Shown: positions 58,359 through 64,000 of the stretch, in pieces
Position numbering within the stretch: the first letter of the stretch is position 1
Layout: each line of letters starts with the position of its first letter
Assembly: GCA_050747245.1 (NCBI GenBank)
Contig: JBOGNO010000002.1
Coordinates: forward strand, 372,001-436,000
Origin: JBOGNO01 sp050747245
GTDB lineage: Bacteria; Acidobacteriota; Terriglobia; Acidiferrales; UBA7541
Reading direction: 5' to 3'
DNA: 64,000 nucleotides
Position numbers and translations under genes: made by a program
Notes under the pieces: generated by a model
Database searches by the model: none
The model's input: the letters and a program-made list of their open reading frames with translations, nothing else
What the model was told of the DNA's origin: nothing

Positions 58359-58838
58359 ATGGGCTTAGTTCAGGAAGGCGATAAGGCTCCGGAATTCCGG
58401 AGCAAGACCGATGACGGCGGGGAAGTCGCGCTCCGCGATCTGCGCGGCAAGAACGTCATCCTCTATTTTTTCCCCAAGGCGCTGACGCCCGGTTGAATCA
58501 GCGAAGCGTCCGAGTTTCGCGACGCAAAAAAGCATTTCGACAAGTTGAATACCGTGCTCCTCGGCTGCAGCGCGGATAGCGTTGAATTGCAGGCGCGCTT
58601 TAAGGCTAAGTTCAAGCTGAATCACGCGCTGCTGAGCGATCCGGAATTCCACGTCATCGAAGCCTATGGCGCGCGACGGATGAAATATTTCCTCGGAAAA
58701 TCATATCTTGGCATCGTGCGCATGAGCTACTGGATCGCCGCCAACGGCAACATCCGCAAAGTCTGGGAGAAGGTTTCCGCGAAAGGTCACGCTGCGGAAG
58801 TTCTCGAAGCCTTGGAGAACAGTTCCGCGCAAAACTGA
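58359..58838 (+). CDS. Bcp/PrxQ-like peroxiredoxin, selenoprotein (UGA-encoded Sec at codon 46)
   Basis: The frame is 159 codons with an in-frame TGA at 58494-58496, read as selenocysteine. The N-terminus 'GDKAPEFRSKTDDGGEVALRDLRGKNVILYFFPKALTPG' leads to U46, followed by ISEASEFRDAKKHF. In thioredoxin-dependent peroxiredoxins of the Bcp group this block reads YPKxxTPGCTxEAxxFRD, so UGA replaces the peroxidatic Cys exactly. The usual resolving Cys five residues later is Ser (S51); C70 (LLGCSADS) might substitute, or an external thiol may act. The rest ('HALLSDPEFHVIEAYGA', 'GIVRMSYWIAANGNIRKVWEKV') is a normal Bcp C-terminus. A SECIS-like hairpin follows the UGA. It should reduce hydroperoxides. 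Confidence 0.9.
58506..58525 (+). promoter_or_regulatory. Bacterial SECIS-like hairpin for the UGA at 58494
   Basis: GCGTC (58506-58510) pairs with GACGC (58521-58525). An inner CG/CG pair with one bulged C carries the loop AGTTT (58513-58517). The loop starts 17 bases after the UGA and has G in its second position, within the known range for SelB recognition. Confidence 0.65.
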
Positions 58839-58876
58839 ATTCCAATTCCGCGCAAATCACGCCTTTCGGATCCGCT

Positions 58877-59749
58877 TCAAATCGTCACGCGAAGTGAATC
58901 TGCTACTTCTTCGATCAGCGCGTTATCAATCAAGCGCGTTTTCCCCACAAACGCCGCGAGCAGCAGCATGCACGATTTCGGCAATCGCGCCACCGGTTCG
59001 AACGTTTCCGAATCAACGAGCTCGGCGTAGTCCAGCCTCACCAGCGGCTCCTCTTTCATCATCCCGCGAATCGTTTCGAGCAGCCTCGCGGCGTCGCGTT
59101 CGCCGCGGGCGATCTCTCTCTTCGCAGCTTCGAGCGCGCGGTACAGCACCGTGGCCGCTCGGCGTTCGTTTTCGTTGAGATACGCGTTGCGCGACGAAAT
59201 CGCGAGGCCATTTGCTTCGCGCACGATGGGGCACACGACGAATCCGGAATCGAGGTTCAGGTCCGCCGCCATCTGGCGAATCACGCGCGCCTGTTGCGCG
59301 TCTTTTCGCCCGAAGTACGCGAGTTGTGGCCGCACAATTTCGAGCAGCTTCAGCACCACGGTCGTGACACCACGAAAATGTCCCGGGCGTGAGCGCCCTT
59401 CCAGCCGCTCGCTTAATCCCTCCACGCTCACCGAACTGCAAAATCCGTGCGGATACATTTCCTCCGCTGGTGGCGCAAAAATATAGTCCACGCCGAGCGG
59501 CGAAAGAAATTCGCCGTCGGCTTCGAGCCGCCGCGGATATTTATCGAAATCCTCACCCGCGCCAAATTGTTTCGGATTGACGAAAATTGAAACCACCACA
59601 GGCGCGCACTGTGCGCGAGCCGCGCGCACGAGCGATGCGTGCCCTTCGTGCAGCGCGCCCATCGTCGGCACCAGCCCGACGACGCGCCTCGCCTCCGCGG
59701 CTGCCCGCGCCTCCTGCTTCATCCATTCGACGGTACGGATTATTTCCAT
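58877..59749 (-). CDS. panC: Pantoate--beta-alanine ligase
   Basis: This 290-residue protein starts at ATG 59749; a longer frame upstream is not conserved. It joins pantoate and beta-alanine with ATP to make pantothenate. Signatures are 'VGLVPTMGALHEGHASLVRAA' (HIGH-type motif), 'SIFVNPKQFGAGEDFDKYPR', 'RPGHFRGVTTVVLKLL', 'YFGRKDAQQARVIRQM' and 'SSRNAYLNENER'. It closes a leftward cluster panB-DinB-DinB-panC. Confidence 0.96.
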   Translation of the reverse strand: MEIIRTVEWMKQEARAAAEARRVVGLVPTMGALHEGHASLVRAARAQCAPVVVSIFVNPKQFGAGEDFDKYPRRLEADGEFLSPLGVDYIFAPPAEEMYPHGFCSSVSVEGLSERLEGRSRPGHFRGVTTVVLKLLEIVRPQLAYFGRKDAQQARVIRQMAADLNLDSGFVVCPIVREANGLAISSRNAYLNENERRAATVLYRALEAAKREIARGERDAARLLETIRGMMKEEPLVRLDYAELVDSETFEPVARLPKSCMLLLAAFVGKTRLIDNALIEEVADSLRVTI

Positions 59750-59774
59750 CCGGGAGGCCTGCGCTCCTTGTCCG

Positions 59775-60284
59775 CTAATCTTCAGGATTCCCCGCGAGAA
59801 AATCGTAATAGCGCAGCAAATCCGTGGCGCGCGGCGCAGCGCCGATTTGTCTGAGAAGATTTGCAATCTGCCCGCGATGGTACGTGCTGTGGTTCACCAC
59901 ATGCTGCAGGATGGCTCCAAGCGGATACGCAAAAGGATTTCCCGCGAAATTTCGATACTCAATTTTCCGGCTGAGATCCGCTTCCGCGAGAGTCTGCACC
60001 AATTTCATCAGCTGCTTTTCGATCGCTGCCCACCGGCTGCGGATGTCCGTCAGCGTCGCGAACTCTTCCGCTTGTGGCATGCTCGCGACCGTCCGCCCTT
60101 CGCATCTCTCCAGCCAGACCCACTCCCCGCCCATAATGTGCGCGAGCGTGCCGCGAATGGACTGAAAGCTTGCGTGCAGGTCCTGCGCGATCTGCGCGTC
60201 CGAGAGCGCCGCGCACGCCTCTAGCACGCGCTGATTCGCCCACGCGTTGTAGTCATAGAGGAATCGCAGCTCGCGGGCGTTCAC
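59775..60284 (-). CDS. DinB family protein (first of two paralogues)
   Basis: This 169-residue four-helix-bundle protein has the DinB/YfiT features 'FLYDYNAWANQRVLEAC', 'TLAHIMGGEWVWLERCEGR' with the first metal His, and VNHSTYHRGQIANLLRQIG with the second and third His. Proteins of this group are thiol-dependent transferase-like metal proteins, mostly of unknown substrate. It lies 25 bases before panC and 30 bases after a paralogue of the same length. Confidence 0.88.
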   Translation of the reverse strand: MNARELRFLYDYNAWANQRVLEACAALSDAQIAQDLHASFQSIRGTLAHIMGGEWVWLERCEGRTVASMPQAEEFATLTDIRSRWAAIEKQLMKLVQTLAEADLSRKIEYRNFAGNPFAYPLGAILQHVVNHSTYHRGQIANLLRQIGAAPRATDLLRYYDFLAGNPED

Positions 60285-60314
60285 GGCGCGTCTCCGGGCA
60301 TTTTGGCGGAAGCC

Positions 60315-60827
60315 TCAGCTGGCCGCCCGCGCGAGCCGCTGGCGATAGAAGAGAATCAAATCCGTCTGCACGGGCTTGCCGCCAAGCTGCCGCAGCAGCG
60401 TAGTCACCTGTCCGCGATGATAGGTGCTGTGATTGGTGAGGTGCTGCATCATCTGCCAAAGCGGCTGCCGGTAAATTCCGCCCGCTGTGGTTCTCACCTC
60501 GAACGCGCGCGCGAGGTCCGCGGCCGATTGCGCCGCGGCAAACTCCATCAGCTTCTCGTCGGTTTCCTCGATGCGCGCCGCGACGCTCGGAAAATCCGGA
60601 AAATCCGCGGGCACGGGGAGCGCCATGGGCATGCGCCCTTGCCAGCGTTCGAGCCAAAGCCACTCCGCGCCGTAAATGTGCGCGAGCGTATCGCGCACGC
60701 TGCGGAAGCTCGAGCCGAGGTCCTTCATGAATTGGTCGCCGCTCAGCGGCGCGCAGGCCTCGAGCGCGCGCTGGTTGGCCCACGCGTTGTAGTCGTAGAG
60801 ATCGCGAATCGCTTCCGTGTCGAGCAT
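60315..60827 (-). CDS. DinB family protein (second of two paralogues)
   Basis: The protein has 170 residues. It closely resembles the neighbouring DinB protein: LYDYNAWANQRALEACAPLS, 'TLAHIYGAEWLWLERWQGR' and 'LTNHSTYHRGQVTTLLRQLG' correspond block by block, so the two genes arose by tandem duplication. All three metal-binding histidines are kept in both. It lies between panB and the other copy and is likely co-transcribed with the pantothenate genes. Confidence 0.88.
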   Translation of the reverse strand: MLDTEAIRDLYDYNAWANQRALEACAPLSGDQFMKDLGSSFRSVRDTLAHIYGAEWLWLERWQGRMPMALPVPADFPDFPSVAARIEETDEKLMEFAAAQSAADLARAFEVRTTAGGIYRQPLWQMMQHLTNHSTYHRGQVTTLLRQLGGKPVQTDLILFYRQRLARAAS

Positions 60828-60908
60828 CTCAATTTCTCCTGCGAGCCGCGCCGCCGCGAAATTCCCTCCGTCGCTCGCGCTTCGTATCCTGCAACGAACT
60901 CGCCTTGC

Positions 60909-61784
60909 TTACAAGCGCTCTCGCAGTTTCTCGCGCGCCTCCGCCGGCACGTGAAACGACTCCGCCTCCGAAGGAAATTTCCCGCTGCGCACGTCCTCGC
61001 AGTATTCTCCCGCCGCGCGCGCGATTTCTGCCGCAAGGTTCGCGTATCGCCGCGCGAATTTCGGCGCCGCTCCCATCGTCAACCCCACCATGTCGTGGAA
61101 GACCATCACCTGCCCGTCGCAATCGGGCCCTGCGCCGATCCCGATCGTCGGAATGCGCAGGTCGAGTGTAATCTGACGCGCGATTTCCCGCGGCACGGAT
61201 TCGAGCACCACTGCAAACGCCCCTGCCGCTTCCACCGCCCGCGCATCGCGCGCCAGCCGCTCGCCCGCTTCCGCCGTCTTGCCCTGCACCTTGAATCCCC
61301 CCAGAGCGTTTAGCGATTGCGGAGTCAGCCCCACGTGCGCCATCACCGGAATTTCCGCTTCCGAGAGGCGCGTGATCAGCTCCAGCCGCCGCTCTCCTCC
61401 TTCCACTTTCACCGCTTCCGCGCCCGCTTCTTTCACGAAGCGCACCGCCTGGCGCACCGAATCCTCGAGCGAAATGTGGTAGCTCCCGTAAGGCATGTCC
61501 GCCACCACCAGCGCGCGCCGCGTTCCGCGCCGCACCGCGCGAACGTGCGGCAGCATTTCTTCCATCGTCACCGGCAAAGTATTTTCGTATCCCAGCACCA
61601 CCATTCCCATCGAGTCGCCCACCAGTAGGATTTCCACTCCCGCCTCGTCCAGCAACCGCGCGGTCGGGTAGTCGTACGCCGTGAGCATGGTGATTTTTTT
61701 TGCTGCGGGATTTTGCGAGACTTTCCTGCTGAGGATGTCGGGCACGGTCACTTTCCCGTTGCCCGCATGCGGGACTGCGCTCAT
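60909..61784 (-). CDS. panB: 3-methyl-2-oxobutanoate hydroxymethyltransferase
   Basis: This 291-residue protein starts at ATG 61784 behind GGAGGGCG. It makes ketopantoate from ketoisovalerate and methylene-THF. Typical blocks are 'ITMLTAYDYPTARLLDEAGVEILLVGDSMGMVVLGYENTL', 'MPYGSYHIS', 'VKVEGGERRLE', 'VMAHVGLTPQSLNALGGFKVQG' and 'TIGIGAGPDCDGQVMVFHDMVGL' (Mg and substrate residues). It is first in the leftward pan cluster. Confidence 0.96.
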   Translation of the reverse strand: MSAVPHAGNGKVTVPDILSRKVSQNPAAKKITMLTAYDYPTARLLDEAGVEILLVGDSMGMVVLGYENTLPVTMEEMLPHVRAVRRGTRRALVVADMPYGSYHISLEDSVRQAVRFVKEAGAEAVKVEGGERRLELITRLSEAEIPVMAHVGLTPQSLNALGGFKVQGKTAEAGERLARDARAVEAAGAFAVVLESVPREIARQITLDLRIPTIGIGAGPDCDGQVMVFHDMVGLTMGAAPKFARRYANLAAEIARAAGEYCEDVRSGKFPSEAESFHVPAEAREKLRERL

Positions 61785-61962
61785 ATCGCCCTCCGGTGCC
61801 GCTCCCTTTACCGCGGATGCAGCCCAGTTACAGTTTGGATTGTAACAGACGCGGGAGAGATTCGCCAGAAGCTGGACTTCGGCGGATCCCCGATGGGCAC
61901 TGGCGGCGGCCTTTGGTGCGGAAGTCAGGGGGTTCCAGTACCCGATTTGTGAATGACGTTTT
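61785..61962. other. Upstream region of panB
   Basis: No gene is seen. On the minus strand it must hold the panB promoter; GATTGTAACAGA-like AT patches near 61838 are candidates only. The composition drops sharply in G+C after about 61950, where the repeat elements begin. Confidence 0.35.
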
Positions 61963-62045
61963 TGTACCGATTGATTTTTTGAATCTAGTTTGTTTTCAAC
62001 GCTTTGCGGAAAAATCAATATTTTGGTGTAGCGATTGATTTTTGA
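61963..62045 (+). repeat. Transposon-end-like repeat, related type B
   Basis: TGTACCGATTGATTTTT (61963-61979) and TGTAGCGATTGATTTTT (62027-62043) are near-identical direct repeats 64 bases apart. Between them is TTTGTTTTCA at the same relative position as in the 62104 and 43602 copies. The layout (TGT repeat, TTTGTTTTCA, TGT repeat) is shared although the repeat sequence differs. It looks like an end of a related element. Confidence 0.5.
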
Positions 62046-62103
62046 GGGTTGACGGGGCATTCGATTGGCGTGGGATTGCGATTGGGCCGGGGAAAGCACG
62101 TGT

Positions 62104-62235
62104 TGTGTCTCGATTAGAATTTGCTCCGAGCGTTTGTTTTCAGTGACTTAGCTCCACTCTTGTTTCTAGGTGTGTCTCGATTAGAACTTGCCTCCGAGGT
62201 GAAAAATACGAAAGGCGGGGATAGCCCCGCCTTTC
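62104..62235 (+). repeat. Transposon-end-like repeat, copy A'
   Basis: TGTGTCTCGATTAGAA occurs at 62104-62119 and 62171-62186, 67 bases apart. The whole block is homologous, in inverse orientation, to 43569-43684. It ends with the GAAAGGCGGGG hairpin at 62210-62235. No transposase gene is seen next to it. Confidence 0.6.
62210..62235 (-). terminator. Terminator-like hairpin inside repeat copy A'
   Basis: GAAAGGCGGGG (62210-62220) and CCCCGCCTTTC (62225-62235) form a perfect 11-bp stem with a 4-base loop. On the minus strand it is followed by GTATTTTTC, so it could end the caspase-gene transcript from the right. It also makes up the inner end of the repeat. Confidence 0.6.
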
Positions 62236-62536
62236 AATCACAATGGAATCTCGCGTCCTGCATGCTTCGGTTTCGCAGTGGCATACCAAATGTTAGCACA
62301 ATTTGGCAGGGAAGTAAAGTACCGGGACTAGGAATAAGAGCGGATGGAAATTACGGCCTTCGATGGTCCCGGCACGCCAGTGAGACTTCCTCGGGTGGCT
62401 AGCCGACGCCTGATTGCAGTTGCTGGACGGTGCAAAGGAATCGGAGTCAAAAATGCCTCCAGACGACGACAGGATATTGATTCAGATCGGAATTAGCGGG
62501 ACGCAAGTTCTCGAGCCAAGTCGATTGATTGTTTTT
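62236..62536. other. Intergenic DNA downstream of the caspase-like gene
   Basis: The 300 bases hold no supported gene on either strand. Short plus-strand frames here extend into antisense of the caspase-like gene and lack any recognisable protein. No further repeat or hairpin was noticed. Confidence 0.4.
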
Positions 62537-64000
62537 TCAGGGGCCTTGTGCATTGAGAACCGAGGCGATGCCCATTGCTTGGAGGCTGCCAGGCGATACC
62601 TTCAAGTGGGCTGCCATCTCAGTGTTTCCGAAACTCGGAAAGCTTCGTAGGTGGAAATCATGCGCAAACTTGTTCGCACCCTTAACGTCGCCGGCCCCAA
62701 GATAAGCAAAATACCCTCGTCTCACGAGCGTTTCCCTCTTTTTCGGGTCTGTTTCTACTTGAGCCTCATCTCGAAAGATGGCCGCTGCGTTCTTAAAATC
62801 GCCCAACAACTCCAGCTGCTCAGCGACACTGACTCGGTCCAAGGGGCCTTCAATACCTGCGATTATGATCTGGGGGCCTTGTCCGCCTGTCCCGTTTGCA
62901 CCTCTTAATGTGTTGCGAACCGTCTTCGTTGGTTTGAATGCAAGGTTCTTGATATCGTCAGAAATTGAGACGAGTTCTCCCTTGGCCCGCATTATCGCTG
63001 TAAGGCGCTTTGCGTCTATATCGAGGCCGGCGGCATGGTATGCCGCTACAGTCCGTTGAGTCAGCCAGGCAATTTCTTGTCGGGAGGAACCATTCTGCTC
63101 GGCCGTTGCCGCCATAACTTCGCCGAACTTTCCAACATCCTTTGGACCTGCGAGGCGGTCGAACCAAATTAGCGCCGCTTCAGTCGATGTGAGATCTACG
63201 GGCCATTGACCGATAACTTGATTGCGCTGCTTTACGTTTACGATATATTTCTTCGCATCTAGCGGTATAGGAAGATACGTGTACTGCATCTGATCGCTGA
63301 TGACTGTACGTTGTGAAGTGCCGAGATCCTCCGACACTTGGTATTGAAATGGCTTCGTAATCGCCTCCTCGCCCCCATACAGGAATAACAGCCGCCTGTC
63401 CTTCCCGAAATTCCCAAGGCACAGTGGACCGTTGTAACGAACCACAAAAGACGGAATGCCTTCATCTCCCGTAAGTGGTGCATCCTGCGTCATTTTGTGG
63501 TAAATGTCATTCTGCAAGGTATCTTGGTTGAGGCATCCGTTCTGAGTGCCCCAGAGTTCCAACAATTCCTTTGTGAATAGTGCGCTGTAGGCATTGTCCT
63601 GCGGTAAGGCGGATGCTAGCACGAGGGAGCGAAGACCAAACTGTTGCTGCAGGGCTTGCGTTAAAGATGTGCTGAGACTCGCCGCAGCTCCAGAATGGCA
63701 GGTATCAAGAAATACTAGCACAGTGGATCCCGCCGGGGCGCGCTGCAACCATGACATCAGTTCCGAACCAAATAAGATAGAGGAGAACTCCCTCTCACCT
63801 TTCGAATCATTTTCTGAATCGGAAGTCTTCGTATCGGAAGAGATCAATTCCAGGTCGTTACTCAGGAATTCATTTCCGAACTGAACGGCCTCGCCGTGCG
63901 ACATGATGAAAATTAGTGTTAATGTGTTCGCGCTAAATTGTGGCAGGTCAATCGAAAAAAGATGTCGCAAACTTTCGCGAGTTGTGTTTTGCGGGGAGCA
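62537..64000 (-). CDS. Caspase-family (peptidase C14-like) protein, 5' end beyond window
   Basis: An open frame continues to the window edge, so at least 488 residues are seen and the N-terminus is missing. The caspase-hemoglobinase p20 core is recognisable: IFIMSHGEAVQFG carries the catalytic His and VLVFLDTCHSGAAAS the catalytic Cys. The later half has no obvious transporter or kinase part; it includes 'LLGDFKNAAAIFRDEAQVETDPKKRETLVRRGYFAYL', which looks like a TPR-type helical pair. Bacterial caspase-like proteases act in regulated proteolysis or in immune cell-death systems. The gene is more AT-rich than the core genes and lies beside transposon-like repeats, so transfer is likely. The operon partners lie outside the window. 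Confidence 0.82.
   Translation of the reverse strand, partial: CSPQNTTRESLRHLFSIDLPQFSANTLTLIFIMSHGEAVQFGNEFLSNDLELISSDTKTSDSENDSKGEREFSSILFGSELMSWLQRAPAGSTVLVFLDTCHSGAAASLSTSLTQALQQQFGLRSLVLASALPQDNAYSALFTKELLELWGTQNGCLNQDTLQNDIYHKMTQDAPLTGDEGIPSFVVRYNGPLCLGNFGKDRRLLFLYGGEEAITKPFQYQVSEDLGTSQRTVISDQMQYTYLPIPLDAKKYIVNVKQRNQVIGQWPVDLTSTEAALIWFDRLAGPKDVGKFGEVMAATAEQNGSSRQEIAWLTQRTVAAYHAAGLDIDAKRLTAIMRAKGELVSISDDIKNLAFKPTKTVRNTLRGANGTGGQGPQIIIAGIEGPLDRVSVAEQLELLGDFKNAAAIFRDEAQVETDPKKRETLVRRGYFAYLGAGDVKGANKFAHDFHLRSFPSFGNTEMAAHLKVSPGSLQAMGIASVLNAQGP

Noticed and set aside
62121..62908. Several short plus-strand frames near the caspase-like gene
   Set aside because: They overlap repeats or run antisense to the caspase-like gene, and none has recognisable features.
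1..64000. CRISPR arrays, rRNA genes, tRNA genes, complete insertion sequences, replication origin
   Set aside because: No regularly spaced repeat series, no tRNA-like cloverleaf and no transposase or integrase gene was recognised by reading; a covariance-model scan could still find a tRNA I missed.

Overview
The window is GC-rich bacterial chromosome, densely coded on both strands, with many ATGA/TGATG start-stop overlaps. The best guess at origin is an Acidobacteriota (Terriglobia-type) soil bacterium. That guess rests on a Ser/Thr kinase fused to a TolB-like beta-propeller, a FecR/DUF6600 protein, paired DinB proteins, a secreted M1 peptidase and many small signal-peptide proteins. It is inference; no rRNA or tRNA gene was found to confirm it.

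Layout. 1-5.2 kb (minus): an outer-membrane biogenesis operon of BamA/TamA-like, SurA-N-like and TamB/AsmA-like (cut by the window edge) genes. 5.2-15.3 kb: small conserved genes, a deiodinase-like selenoprotein with an in-frame UGA, an M1 peptidase, the kinase with a truncated kinase remnant behind it, yebC, ruvC and a RibD-type reductase. 15.4-17.2 kb: a visibly more AT-rich three-gene cassette containing a TIGR04255-type protein. 17.5-25.3 kb: FecR/DUF6600, AmmeMemoRadiSam protein B, a B12-dependent acyl-CoA mutase large subunit, an AlkZ-related protein, maf and tatA. 25.4-32.6 kb: selB, then the pyrimidine genes (pyrF, rlpA and pyrD leftward; pyrR, pyrB and pyrC rightward from a shared control region). 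32.6-44 kb: a secreted adenosine deaminase-like protein, thiD, gdhA with a small metal-site membrane protein, an ECF sigma/anti-sigma pair behind a structured leader, serS and several DUF genes. 44-50.3 kb: a P1 peptidase, thiolase and enoyl-CoA hydratase, a second ECF sigma factor with tiny membrane partners, and a threonine dehydratase-type enzyme. 50.4-56.1 kb: a cobalamin uptake locus with two cobalamin riboswitches (btuF-btuC-btuD, then btuB). 56.2-61.8 kb: gatB, a VOC protein, a peroxiredoxin whose peroxidatic Cys is replaced by UGA, and panC, two DinB genes and panB. 61.9-64 kb: AT-richer DNA with transposon-end-like repeats and a caspase-family gene that runs off the window.

The main result is a coherent selenocysteine trait. 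Two separate genes (6400-7086 and 58359-58838) read through an in-frame UGA placed exactly at the catalytic Cys/Sec of their families. Each has a bacterial-SECIS-like hairpin just downstream, and the dedicated elongation factor SelB is encoded in the same window. Ordinary gene calling would split both genes. Cobalamin import and the B12-dependent mutase form a second theme. The TIGR04255 cassette and the caspase region with its repeats look like accessory, possibly defence-related, DNA.
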